The position numbers and the translations under genes are program-made. Shown here piece by piece: positions 32,324 to 42,982 of a DNA stretch of 64,000 nt. The DNA is from Pseudoips prasinana. Lineage: Eukaryota; Arthropoda; Insecta; Lepidoptera; Nolidae. The notes beneath the pieces are model-generated. The model searched no databases, was not told the origin of the DNA, and saw only the letters and a program-made list of their open reading frames with translations. The DNA lies in the NCBI GenBank assembly GCA_951640165.1, contig OX621257.1:10303201-10367200 (forward strand), written 5' to 3'. The first letter of the stretch is position 1, and each line of letters begins with the position of its first letter.

Positions 32324-32456
32324 TGTCTAAGCGTCTCGTTACCAAACGCATGTTAATACAAAACAGTCACAAAATAAACTCGTTGCGAAGAGGACGTCTT
32401 TCATTATTTTAAAACAACCGTAGCAGTCAATTATAAACCTTATGGTGATATAAACA
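32324..32456 (+). repeat. BEL/Pao 3' LTR
   Basis: 133 bp identical to the left LTR. It is preceded by the polypurine-like GGTGGGCGGGA at 32313-32323. Confidence 0.93.
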
Positions 32457-32842
32457 ATATAAATATCTAAACTTTCTTTTAAATCGCTAGAATGTTTTGT
32501 ATTAGACCATTCTAAGATTTCACACTGATTTTTATTTTCTGGATTGGAAGTCAAATAGGGTTCCATTTTAGAAAAGTGAGTAGAGCCTCGAGAGCTGATG
32601 AACTAATAGAATACTAAGGCCATCTGAACTACTGACCTAATATTATAAAGAAGTAAGTTTAGAGTTTTAGTTTGTAATCGTTAAAATTAAAAACAATATT
32701 TTCCCCTTTAGACAGGTCTATTAACAGCAAGTGACTGGCTATATTTAACTTTCAATTTCAAAATAAGAAATCCCTACGCAATTTAAAATAATGTAAGTAT
32801 GAAAAAGCTAGTCATTAGTTGGCGTGCGCTGCGACAGTTTTT
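32457..32842. other. anonymous spacer
   Basis: AT-rich, no ORF of note. Confidence 0.35.
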
Positions 32843-33020
32843 GTCGGGACTAGACCTCTCTCTTATCCACCACTGCAACTGCTGTAAGCCAGGATCAACA
32901 GAGCGGTGAGGCTCAGGTACCTATGTCCCGAAAAATCACTTTAACTGTTTTTGATCCCGCAAAGAATTTAATCAGAACGAAACAAGGAGGAGTCTGAAAA
33001 TGAATAGTTCCACTTCCCTA
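32843..33020. repeat. interspersed repeat shared with 3893-4145
   Basis: Same block order as 3893-4145 (CCACCACTGCAACT, AAGCCAGGATCAACAG, TGATCCCGCAA, AATAGTTCCACTTCCCT). Confidence 0.6.
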
Positions 33021-33023
33021 TAT

Positions 33024-33083
33024 AATATGCATATTTGACATAATAATATGTATTTTATATACATATGTCAAATATGCAAATTA
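33024..33083. repeat. AT-rich palindrome
   Basis: ATATGCATATTTGACATA pairs with its near complement about 25 bp later. Non-coding. Confidence 0.6.
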
Positions 33084-33495
33084 CATAAGAGAAATATACA
33101 TATATTTGATAAAGAGGATATATGTTTTTAGATATACATATAAATAGCCGTTGCTATGTTTATGAAATTTATGGTATGCATCAAAAATTTTCTTATTTTT
33201 AAGTAAGAGTAAGATTTGACGTTTGAAGTAAACCTGATCAGAATTATGACCATTGTAAAGATGAATAATAAGATCAAGATGAAATATAATTATATAAAAT
33301 AATATTCGAATTCGCTGAATAATATAAACTAATTCAAAATACGGATGGAGGCCGTTCAAATTGGTATTTTAATTAAATGGTTTTTGCTGTCACTCGGTTT
33401 CTTAACTGACAATTGAGAATATTCTGAGGAACTTTTTAGTGTGTGGTGTGTGTGAGGAAATTTTTAGTGTGTTTTGACTAAAAATATTGATGCTG
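33084..33495. other. anonymous spacer
   Basis: Nothing recognised. Confidence 0.35.
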
Positions 33496-33650
33496 TTATA
33501 CACATTTATCGTATTATCCTAGAGTCAGAGTTGTTCATACCGCCCAGTAGGCCTCTGACATGGCTTAATGACTGTTGTCTAATGACTACAAACCTGCAGC
33601 TTAACTTGCCCTCCAAAGCATCTCCGTGATGCTCAGAAATTTATTTTACT
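33496..33650 (-). repeat. 5S-derived SINE family, body fragment
   Basis: The reverse complement carries the body blocks of the 5S SINE (GGGCAAGTTAAGCTGCAGGTT.., AACAGTCATTAAGCCATGTCA, AGGCCTACTGGGCGG). The 5S-like head is mostly missing. Confidence 0.65.
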
Positions 33651-34150
33651 ATCATATTTTTGGAATCGTATTTTTGCAAAGGAAGTTGAAATCAATTTAA
33701 AAAGTTCCCAATAGGCCGTTTGAAGTGGCGCTCGATTAATAATGTAGGTTCCAATTTTTTCTATTATAGGATAAATTGAGGAATATCTTGACAATATTTG
33801 AGTTAAGTTAACCGTATGGAAATAAAAAATTTGTAGGCGAACCTTTTGAGATAATTCGATATGAAATCAAATTATATTTATTTGTTAAATTTGACCTTAC
33901 GCAAAATTGAGCTGAAGTTGAGTCTAACCCATTTGATCTGACACAGAGGAAAGATATGTGTGGGACAAAAAAATCCCAGTGACAGTTTATTTCAATTCCT
34001 GGAGTCTTCAGGTCGACCCAAGAATGGAAGTAAGTCCAGAAAATTGTCAAATAAAACAGTAAAGCATCATTAGTTTGGCTATAAAACTTAGTAAGGCTAT
34101 AAAATTATGAAACTAAATAATTCAATCTATTCAGCAGGTGGGTATTAAAT
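33651..34150. other. anonymous spacer
   Basis: The ORF at 33808-34050 (minus) has no recognisable domain. Confidence 0.35.
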
Positions 34151-34350
34151 GCACGAATGGCGCAGCGGATAAGACAGTCGCCTCGCCGCTTCGTGTCGGG
34201 GGTTCAAGTCCCGCGCCGGACAGCTATTTGTGTGACCCATACATAGTTGTTCTGAGTCTGGATGTAATTTCTGTCCGTCTACTAGATATATGTTTGTAAA
34301 GTACCTCGCGACACAGGGATTAGATTCCCTTAAACGGGCGTAGTCTTTAA
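34151..34350 (+). repeat. tRNA-derived SINE (S1), full length
   Basis: Head GCACGAATGGCGCAGCGGAT, B-box-like GGGTTCAAGTCCCGCG, GTTCTGAGTCTGGATGTAAT, A-rich end. Confidence 0.85.
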
Positions 34351-34370
34351 AAAAAAAACATATTGACTTG

Positions 34371-34490
34371 TTGGTCTAGCGGTACCGTGTTCAACTGCAG
34401 ATAACGAGGTCCTGAGTTCAAATGCTGGGTATCGGGCCAAAATGTGATTTAGTGATTATTCTGTAAAAAGAAATCAGTATCGAAAGAAAA
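34371..34490 (+). repeat. tRNA-derived SINE (S2), 5' part
   Basis: The tRNA-like head TTGGTCTAGCGGTACCGTGT ... GTTCAAATGC and the start of the S2 body. It breaks off after ~120 bp. Confidence 0.7.
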
Positions 34491-34712
34491 AAAATTTATT
34501 AAAAGACTTGACATAAGCGTGGGTCGAAAATTCCTGCTATCTTCCCGTGGCGCATATACTATTTTTCATCATACCAGGACCGAAAGTTTAATGACATTGT
34601 ATATAAGTAAAAGGTCTTTATCAATTTTATTAATACGATGCAATTTCTTCCAAGCAATAAATTGATTGTAACAATTTTTATATCGCTGTACCGATTTGGA
34701 GGGTGCTAAATT

Positions 34713-34799
34713 TTAACTTATTTCCGCAGCTTCCGCAGCAATGTTTCGTCGCACTTCTTCATCTTCAGAGTCGTCACTTGAATAATCCGATGAATTCAT
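34713..34799 (-). CDS. 28-codon acidic mini-ORF (transposon-like N-terminus)
   Basis: ATG at 34799, reading MNSSDYSSDDSEDEE, a short basic/Ala-rich tail, then TAA. Acid-serine N-termini like this are common in transposases (piggyBac, Harbinger-like), and it lies next to the long inverted repeats at 34961-35580. It may be the remnant start of the element's gene. Function not known. Confidence 0.3.
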   Translation of the reverse strand: MNSSDYSSDDSEDEEVRRNIAAEAAEIS

Positions 34800-34960
34800 T
34801 GTCAGGTTTTTTTTTACACAGCTGTATTCACTTATTTTCAAGTTTTTTTCTATGTATATTTTTGATGTAATTTTTATCAGAATCAGAAAATTTGACTCTT
34901 AGATAAATATTATTTTATTTTATTATTATTAAATGATGTTATTGCCGCGTGTATAATAAT

Positions 34961-35580
34961 ATGGGCTTGAAATAACAACTGCACGGTTACCATGGTAATG
35001 AGTTATGTCAAATAGATAAGGGGAAGAAAATTAAAACAAAAATAGACTAAATTTTAAACTGTCACTAATTGTGAGCAGTCTGAAATATGCATCTTTCTTC
35101 CCGCAAACAAGAGAAGAAATTCAAACTTTCGGCCTCGGGATGATGAAAATAAGTTTTTCACATCCTTCACAAAGGTTGTCATTAAGGCTGCATATTATTT
35201 CATTGCTAGATTATATACAGTTTTTAGAAATATGACTTCATTATTAAATTTGGAAACTCGAAACTTTAGCTTGTAAGCTTTTTCATAAATTGTAGTAAAT
35301 TATTCAAGGAGAATTTTTCTTCCAAATTAATTTTCATAAGAGACTAAATAATTGTATAATAATAACTAAGTCTGTACATGCTTAGAGCGCATATATACTT
35401 AGTAACAGAAAAAAAAACAATATGTTCCTTTAAACATTGTACTACATGTACAATGTTTCAGACTGCTCACAATTAGTGACAGTTTAAAATTTAGTCTATT
35501 TTTGTTTTAATTTTCTTCCCGTTATCTATTTGACATAACTCATTACCATGGTAACCGTGCAGTTGTTATTTCAAGCCCAT
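34961..35580. mobile_element. element with 125-bp inverted ends
   Basis: The arms 34961-35085 and 35456-35580 are nearly perfect complements, starting ATGGGCTTGAAATAACAACT. They enclose 370 bp of non-coding DNA. Most likely a non-autonomous DNA transposon. No certain target duplication, so the superfamily is open. Confidence 0.8.
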
Positions 35581-35844
35581 ATAAAGAAATGTTTATGTAA
35601 ACAATACAATTTATAAACGTATTGAACGTTATTGAAGCCTTATCTATCGAATACGATTGGGTTTTCTCTACAATGTATGGAATTGGCTTCGAAACCAACA
35701 AGCACATTTATCTGGGTATCACGCTCGTAAAATAGGGATGTTTGTTTAAGACTTGAGATAGGTCACCAAAATAAAGTCTTATCTATTACCTTTAGTATTA
35801 TACATGCATAAAAATATATATTAATGCGTATGCAAATCATATAT
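35581..35844. other. anonymous spacer
   Basis: Nothing recognised. Confidence 0.3.
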
Positions 35845-36012
35845 AGGATAGGAGTCGGCAATATGGGAGGGCAATCCAGAGCCCTCCCAGGTTACGTATC
35901 CCAAACATACCACGGCAGGTAGGTTTAGTCGGTGCGAGTCCGACATACCCACCCGTAGACACTTTTTGCGGGCGGCATGCGCAGACATTCCCACTGCCTT
36001 ATCAAAAAAAAA
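35845..36012 (+). repeat. LINE 3'-end repeat (T1 tail)
   Basis: Shares AGAGCCCTCCCAGG with 24625-24645, and GGTTTAGTCGGTGCGAGTCC, GACATACCCAC, CACTTTTTGCGGG..GGCATGC with 36600-36690. Ends in an A-run. Confidence 0.65.
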
Positions 36013-36344
36013 GATACATAATATATTTTTTAACATTAAGTATTAAAGGATTTCAATAAATACGTAAAATACTAGACGATGTCTTCCTTCCTTTTTAAGT
36101 ACGATTTAAATAATTTCTAATACGCACATAAATTCTAAAAGTATGCGATGCGCGCCTTGCGTTTTTTTTGTAGTTTATTGGCGGCTCACCAACATTAAAG
36201 TTGTTTACACTAATACAGTTGAGAGATAACAGTCATATGAAAAAATCCAGTGCAACCAAATTGAAATTATAAGAAATTGAGTAAAATTTGCACAGTTTTT
36301 ACTACACATCAGCTTAAACGTCGCGACGTGATGTGTAAGATACC
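36013..36344. other. anonymous spacer
   Basis: Nothing recognised. Confidence 0.3.
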
Positions 36345-36690
36345 CTATTGGTTAGGGGCTGCGGTGGCAGTATGAGAAGTGTCCTCTACTACCGCCACGT
36401 GCAAGCAGCCCCGGGAAGACAGCGAACTGTTTGTGGCGCAGTCGCTGTGCCGCACTGGCAGGAGTCGGCAACCCACAGCTCTCCCCGGGTGCGTATCCCG
36501 ACCACCTGGGACACGGCGCAAAAGGGGGGCACCGGAGCAGCATACCCGCGTTCCCGGGGCTCCCCCCTATCAGGCGCCAGAAGAAGTCCACGGCAGGTTA
36601 GGTTTAGTCGGTGCGAGTCCGACATACCCACTCGCAGACACTTTTTGCGGGTGGCATGCATTAGCACTCCCCCTGCCTTACCAAAAATAT
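36345..36690 (+). repeat. LINE 3'-end repeat (T1), longest copy
   Basis: Combines the block seen at 24505-24726 with the tail seen at 35915-36012, so both belong to one ~340-bp 3' region. Ends in ...CTTACCAAAA plus a TA microsatellite. The overlapping ORFs in this stretch are shadows of GC-rich repeat DNA. Confidence 0.7.
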
Positions 36691-37384
36691 ATATATATAT
36701 ATTTTCGTGTATGCCAATACTTAAGTTGTAACATCACTAACTTCCTGACTCCAGACCGCTACAAAATGAAAATCTTGATAGAAACAACTTAAGCCCTCTT
36801 AATGGTCTTACACAGAATCTAGGATTCAGTTCACGATCGAAAGTCGAACGATCTAGCCATTAAATCAGCGTGGCAGCTGCATACTGAGTTAAATCAAATT
36901 ACTTGGCGAGTCATAGCGTCGCAAGAATTCTTGATATCGATAATAGATTACATGAAAAGTATACAAAAATCCCATACAATATTAATTTTGTGTGCCACGC
37001 CAGGTGGTAGGCGGCAAACGTAATAAAACCCCTCTGTATAGATACACCTTCGTATCATAAATTGCAGTTTTTTTCTTTGCTGCATAATTCTGTTTCCATA
37101 TTAATTCGATTAAATAAAAATAATGAAAAAATAAGCAATGTCCCCGGATCGACTTTCGTCTACGGCTGCGAGTCTTATTAATAATAATAATTTTATTTCG
37201 TCATAAAGTGTTAGTTAGAAAAGTCTTAATCTATGTTATTATCAGTGTTTAATCAAAATTTAAATTCAAATTAAAACAAATAAGTACTTAATAAACAATC
37301 ATAAAATTAAAATCTAACATTAAAATTGATAAGGGAATGTCAGGTCATGTGTCAAATAATAAATAAGACAGCAACAGCAATGTT
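36691..37384. other. anonymous spacer
   Basis: No gene or repeat recognised. Confidence 0.35.
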
Positions 37385-37570
37385 CAGCTATTCAGCCCAA
37401 TAGTCCAATAGTACCTTTAAGCAGAACAACAAAACATAAGTGAAAACATAAGTGTTGCTGTCCAGCTACTATTTGTATCCATTTGGTTTGGCTAGGACAG
37501 TCCTGACGCGATGCTATCATCCTCAGGATGTCATTGCTGCTATCCCTGACCCTGACCCTGCTGTTCCTGA
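37385..37570 (-). pseudogene. C-terminal scrap of the inner-LINE family
   Basis: The minus strand reads VRVRDSSNDILRMIASRQDC, which aligns with LLYRLRNSQNEMLRSIAARFD near the end of the 930-codon ORF2 at 45371-48163. About 180 bp. It is followed by the S3 SINE tail. Confidence 0.6.
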
Positions 37571-37830
37571 TTAATAATAATAATAATATATCTAGGGGCA
37601 ATGTCACACAGATCATCCTAGCCCCAAACTAAGCAAAGCTTGTACTTTGGGTACTAGGCGACGATATACATACTTATATATTGATAAATACTTAAATACA
37701 TAGAAAACATCCATGACTCAGAAACAAATATTCGTGCTCATCACACAAATATTTGCACTTACCGGGATTCGAACCCAGGACCACCAGTTTCGTAGGCAGG
37801 AGCACTACAAACTAGGCTACGGTGATCATC
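37571..37830 (-). repeat. tRNA-derived SINE (S3)
   Basis: The reverse complement carries GTAGTGCTCCTGCCTACGAA, B-box GGGTTCGAATCCCGG, AAATATTTGTGTGATGAGCA, and a TAA-repeat tail. The same family at 56650 is interrupted by an RTE element. It abuts the S2 SINE at 37831. Confidence 0.82.
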
Positions 37831-38165
37831 TAATGGAAAGTGGCCACCTGCGCGGGACATATTATAGTGCAAAAATGTGTGCGCAACAACATTACAGGTG
37901 TTTTTTTTTGACCCATCATTCCCATGATTCGATAGAATGACTAGTTCAGGGTAGCTTAGATGATACGACCGTAAAGAGGTCAAGTAGAGGACCGATAGCT
38001 TTACGTGCTCTCCAAAGCATAGGGATGTAATCACCGTGAACTCGCAAACTTCAGGCTGATACTGAGAAAATTTACTTTTCAGAAAATTCCGAAAATTATG
38101 TTTTGCCCCGACCCGGTACCTGAACCCAGGTTGAACACACTACTGCTAGACCAACGAGGATTCAT
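37831..38165 (-). repeat. tRNA-derived SINE (S2)
   Basis: The reverse complement starts TCCTCGTTGGTCTAGCAGTA, loses part of the anticodon region, then runs the S2 body (TATCAGCCTGAAGTTTG, TCCTCTACTTGACCTCTTTA, CACTATAATATGTCCCGCGC). A full-length comparison copy is at 8718-9100. Confidence 0.82.
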
Positions 38166-38885
38166 TAAATACTGTACATACAAGTATACAAATATTTAAT
38201 TTGGAAATCGTGATTATTTCTTGGTTTGTTAGTTAAATTAAATTTCTCGCCTCAAAGACTTCAAACAATGTTCGTGCAATTTGTAGTAGAAGGAAATTTC
38301 CGGAATAATTGATATATTTATAATATATCAGCCATGGAGTTATTCCGGAAATTCATCGGCGTTTTCAGCTCATTCTTCCTTGCGGCCAGTTTTCGTACGG
38401 AAGCTTTTAAATAACAAAATATGATTTTAGATTCAATAAGACAGATTCAGACTATCTATATACAGACATGTATATGGACATATTGTATCACATTAATCAA
38501 TGCACTTGTTGTAAATGTAAGCAGGTGAAGTCACGGTTAAATTTTTCGAATCACATCACTTAAGTTTATCAAATAAACTCTAAGTAATGTAAATTCTGAA
38601 AACCTTGAAGGGGGTATTTGATATTTGTAATAATTAAAAAGAGAGGATTACGGATCAAGTATATAAACTTTAATTGAATAATTATTTATGTAAGAATTCG
38701 AATTGAAAAAACTTAATTTCTTAATGACGTATAGAATGTTACGTTTATTGTTTATTTTTTAAATTTTCTGTTATATTTTATCGGTGTATCGCTATCAACG
38801 TTTCAATATATGTATATAAAGAGTAAACTGGCAACATATTGTAACGTTGGACAACCTTCTACATTTATCTTTTTTTCTTCTTATC
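38166..38885. other. spacer with a small palindrome
   Basis: AATTTCCGGAATAA and its complement lie at ~38293-38350. Otherwise nothing recognised. Confidence 0.4.
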
Positions 38886-39062
38886 ACACTAATATTATAA
38901 AGGTGAAAGTTTGTGAGTTTGTATGTTTGTTACTTCTTCACGTTTAAACGGCTGCAGCTGGAGCGATTTTAATAAAATCTGGTATGGAGTTAGCTGATAC
39001 CTTGGATTAACACATAGGTTTATAAAGTTTAACGCGGGTATAAACCGCGGGGCAAAGCTAGT
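38886..39062 (+). repeat. common lepidopteran interspersed repeat
   Basis: CACACTAATATTATAAAGGT, GTTACTTCTTCACGTTTAAA, TTTAATAAAATCTGGTATGG, and the end CGCGGGTATAAACCGCGGGG. Recurs in short form at 59515-59660. Confidence 0.65.
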
Positions 39063-39611
39063 TATAAATAAATTAGTATTATTTCTTTAGTTTGGCCCAT
39101 ATTTACTGTACTAAGTGGTCCTAACCACTAAGCTAAAGGTCGTGGTGGGTCGCTATCAAGGGCTAATCTTTGGATGAGAAGCATATTAATTTATTTTTTT
39201 ACTGTCTGTGTGTAATTTATCTTTAGTTAGCCATCCTACTTTGAGATCAGATGGCAGTATGTTTAGGTCTCAACCTGCAGAAACAGCACTTTTTTAACAA
39301 AACTTTAGCGTTACCTACTTTTATATTCTCTGTTTCTACACATCAATCATAACACAAAACCTTAAGTACCTAGGTACTATGAATTATTCAAATTTCGACC
39401 TTAATATTTCAATAAAAGGAATAAATTCGAATGATAATAATAATGATGGTACAAAATAAAATTCACTTTACTTTGTGATGTAAATTGGACCTTTTGTCAA
39501 CAATACAAAATTGGCACAATGATATTTGAGTGGCATGAAATAATGAGTGAGTAAATATTATACTTACTGTGTAACAAATTTAACTGCTAATGTTTTAAGA
39601 TATTAGTTATC
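39063..39611. other. anonymous spacer
   Basis: Nothing recognised. Confidence 0.3.
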
Positions 39612-39838
39612 GTATGGGCAGTAGTTACCCTAGTGTCAGAGTTGTTCAAGCCACTGACATGGCTTAACGACTGTGTCGTCTATGACTACAACCTGGACCG
39701 ACAGCTTAACGTGCCCTCTTATGAATGGAGGTGACGGACGGTACCGCGGATGTGAAGCGTCTCCACGCTAAAAATAAACCATTTTGCTGGTCACCCATCT
39801 ATGGACTAACCGCAAGCCTAGTGGCTTGATCTCGTCGA
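39612..39838 (-). repeat. 5S-rRNA-derived SINE
   Basis: The reverse complement has the 5S-like head (AAGCCACTAGGCTTGCGGTTAG, CCATAGATGGGTGACC) followed by the shared body and the TATCGTATGGGCAGTAGTTACC end block in its complement. Confidence 0.75.
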
Positions 39839-40029
39839 TCACTTACGGACCTTTGGGAAAATCTAGCTATGAATAGAATAAAATGATTAAGACGACAAAA
39901 TAAGTTCATTCTAAAAGCGTTAATTAAGAAATCGAAAAACGAAAAAAAAAAAATGCTAAATTGGTTCACAAACCAATAAGTAATCATCTAACATGAATCT
40001 TACGGGGAAAATAACCTACTACTTTTTAA

Positions 40030-40195
40030 ATTGGGTCATCTGCATGAACGCGCGTGGATGCAGTTTCAGTATGTTAAAATATGCACAACAAACGGAGATA
40101 CTTACAAGCCACGTTAGAACATGAACTCACGCACTACGCTGCATTATGCGGAGCAGTGTTCCAATCGCCTTAATTCAAATTAGGCGCTATTAACG
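40030..40195. mobile_element. MITE C, right half
   Basis: Ends with ACTACGCTGCATTATGCGG-AGTGTTCCAATCGCCTTAA, the terminal repeat of the element at 59982-60185. Its left half is diverged or missing. Confidence 0.6.
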
Positions 40196-40875
40196 CATCT
40201 TACTAAAACCAACACTGCTGGAATGCCAATACTCAGATTGGAAACATTACAAACAGACGGCGCTTTAATAATATATTCATTTTTCATAAATTAAATCATA
40301 GTTTTTATTATAACTAGGTACGATTTAAATATTTACTTTCAGAATTTTAAATAAGCTAGACTGAAAACTGGTTAAATTTCAGCTAAATTGTAAATCTGCT
40401 GAGAATTATATTATCGAATAAAAGAGATTTTCTGGTTCGTATTCATTTGTGTCAATCACGAGTTAAACTGTAAGATAGGCGTAGTGTCAATTCAGTTAAG
40501 TAACTAATATATCAGGACAAATATTGTTGTGTATGAACATGTAACAGTGTGTGTACGATGATTATTATACTCGTAAAACAATTGATGCCTGACGGCCTTG
40601 AAATGTTTTACGATTAGACTATAGACTTGATTCCTGGCAAAGAAACCAAAAATGACTTGTCATACTGCATCCAGAAATTACGCAAAAGAATGTGGCATCT
40701 GCATCAATAGTGCATGAGTACTAACCTTCACACACATCATCTAAACTGTTCATCTACTCATAGCACATGGTTAATGGGCTGAACGTGAATAATAATATAG
40801 CATTTTATTACTTTTGAAAGGAACAGCCTAATATACATCCTGATGTTCATGATATAAGGCCTCATAGTATTTATT
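40196..40875. other. anonymous spacer
   Basis: Nothing recognised. Confidence 0.3.
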
Positions 40876-41110
40876 TTTAGGGTTTACCCGTACCCAAAGG
40901 GTAAAACGGGACCCTATTACTAAGACTTCGCTGTCTGTCCGTCTGTCACCAGGCTGTATCTCATGAACCGTGATAATTAGACAGACGAAATTTTCACAGC
41001 TGATGTATTTCCGTTGCCGCTATAACAACAACTACAAAAAAATGAAACAAAATAATTATTGCCCCTTAAATATTTATTTTGTTTGTTCCCATACAACAAA
41101 CGTGAATTGT
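40876..41110 (+). repeat. widespread lepidopteran repeat (GGGTTCCGTA-type)
   Basis: AAAACGGGACCCTATTACTA, CACCAGGCTGTATCTCATGA, TTGCCGCTATAACAACAA and CATACAACAAACGTGAATT. Matches 52856-53150. Confidence 0.7.
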
Positions 41111-41737
41111 TGCTCGTTTTTATAGATAATGGCCGGTTTTCTTATGTAATAAAAATGATTTATTTCATTATATAATGACGTATGCCCCAATCGAGATCTG
41201 TGATTTTATTGATCGGACCCGGAAGAGATACAAGTTTACACAGTATTCCTAATAGCTTAGGAAACAATTTCGTTATATGGATCAATGAATAATAATATTG
41301 ACAGTGATATTATATATTTTTTATTCTTATTGTTTGTCCACTCTTGTTTAGAAAAGCCCCACAAAGTTTAACTGCTTTTACAAAATAGGTAAATGGAAAT
41401 AGCCCATGATGTTTTTCCTCAGTAGTAGACTAGGATTAGTCCTGATAATGTTGAGAGCTCTTAGAGTCATGCTATACGGGCGATTATTTGCAGCACTTAA
41501 CCGCTAAAGAACGGTATCGCTTTTATTATGAAAAATGACCACCTGTGTTTAGTTAACTGTAGTTTTGAGATCTATTCACTCTTGCGCAAGAACATCAGTC
41601 GCAAACCTCCCCATCTAGCTTGTAAGTTTGTACAGGTATCACCTACTCATCTTCTACTCATGGTGGTTACATTCTGTAAACACCCAGAAACTAAGCAGAG
41701 TTTGTATCATGTAAACCAGATAACTGATAATATACTA
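41111..41737. other. anonymous spacer
   Basis: The ORF at 41528-41743 (plus) has no domain, no matching splice context and no ATG-rich context I trust. Confidence 0.4.
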
Positions 41738-41945
41738 CACTAGCTGTGCCCCGCGGTTTTGCCTGAGTTAAACTTTATAAATTATCACAGCTCCTCCCCC
41801 GAAGGCGATAGCGTGATAGTATGTAGCCTTGTTGACCCAACTTCTTAGTAATATTCATGCAAAATTTGAAGTAAATCCATGCAGTACTTTTTGAATTTAG
41901 CCCGGACATACATACAGACAAACAGACAAAAATTCTAAAACCTAT
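41738..41945. repeat. common lepidopteran interspersed repeat
   Basis: Starts CACTAGCTGTGCCCCGCGGT and ends in the CGGACATACATACAGACAAA block, the usual borders of this widespread repeat. Confidence 0.65.
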
Positions 41946-42185
41946 GCTTTTACCTAAAAGTATCCTTTTAAAAAAAAATCAATATACAGTTTTGACTTTC
42001 CTATGATTTTATTATATGTATAGATATTATACGTTTCTTCACGAACTGCGGCGTGAAAGTCACTTGACTTACTTTGCCATTACGTTTATCAACTACGTCA
42101 ACCGGCCCGTCAAACCCATTGATACAAAATATTGGAAAATGTAATATTTACGAGAACAAGTAAGTAGGTAGTACTTAATTTATCG

Positions 42186-42385
42186 TGTGGGTAGTGCCGA
42201 GGCTCATAGAAGGCATATCTTGTTGAAACCGCCCAGTAGACTCCTGACGACTGTTGTTAATTGAGTTCAACAGGCACTGATAGCTTAATATACCCTCCGA
42301 AGTCTGACGACGCTCGAAACTTTGGCGGTCATCCATGGTGACCACGTGCCTAAGCACTTTAACCTCTGGCTAACCGCTCTTAATA
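42186..42385 (-). repeat. 5S-rRNA-derived SINE
   Basis: The reverse complement shows the head (GAGCGGTTAGCCAGAGGTTAA, CATGGATGACCGCC) and part of the body (CAGTCGTCAGGAGTCTACTG). Confidence 0.68.
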
Positions 42386-42671
42386 TGAATATAAAAGAAT
42401 AGCCTTACAAATTGAAATATTTATGAAGTAGGTAATAAATACATATAAGAAGAAAATTAAAATTAAAACGTGACATCCTTATAAGTCATTGCTAGCAGCC
42501 ATTATCCCATAGAAATGTGTTCCTCAATTTAGTCGCTGGAGTTAAATGAGTTTTTTTGTTGTTCTAAACATTCAATAATCAATGGAAACGTATTTATAAT
42601 CTGCTGAATAACACTTAAATTCTTGTTAACAAATTAATCTGGTCATCTGAAACAAAAACATTGAACCATCC
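42386..42671. other. anonymous spacer before LINE
   Basis: Nothing recognised. Confidence 0.3.
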
Positions 42672-42982
42672 AGTTCGTCGTTCGCACCCGTTGAGAGTGG
42701 TACTCTATGCAATAGTTTTCTCCAAATATTTAATTGTATTCATGCAATTGTCAACCTTAAATCGATATAAATAGTTCCGTAAATACAGTGCATACACAGC
42801 AGTGAAGTGAGTGAAATAGCAATTATCTAATAATTGCCGTCTAGCTCTCGCGTCGCATCTCCCGACCGCGAAGGTGCGGAGACCGCACCTCCTCACAGTT
42901 CGGCGTAAGGACGGAGTTACATTTTTTTTTTTTTACTCTTTTACACTCGTACAATTTACGGCCCGCCGACCTGCACACTACG
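42672..42982 (+). promoter_or_regulatory. LINE 5' UTR with possible internal promoter
   Basis: GC rises sharply at ~42672. CCAGTTC resembles an insect initiator (TCAKTY) and GGTAC lies at +28 to +32 from its A, close to a downstream promoter element. Jockey-type LINEs use internal promoters of this kind. The match is partial. Confidence 0.35.

Larger units (their letters stand above)
26757..32456 (+). mobile_element. BEL/Pao LTR retrotransposon with identical LTRs
   Basis: LTRs at 26757-26889 and 32324-32456 (133 bp, TG...CA) are identical by eye. A primer-binding site (TGGTCCAATCGATCCGG) follows the left LTR, and GGTGGGCGGGA precedes the right one. Flanks are ATATC and ATATA, a possible 5-bp target duplication with one change. 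Inside: gag with zinc knuckles, protease, the start of pol, a pogo-type element (29138-31237), a palindromic scramble of integrase sequence (31297-31908), and the integrase C-terminal domain. RT and RNase H are missing. Not autonomous. Confidence 0.92.

Noticed and set aside
36348..36792. Overlapping ORFs of 79-137 codons
   Set aside because: GC-rich LINE 3'-end repeat read in several frames; the same DNA recurs at 24.5 and 35.9 kb.
41528..41743. 71-codon ORF with a donor-like GTAAGT inside
   Set aside because: No matching acceptor or partner exon, and the frame does not resemble a known protein.
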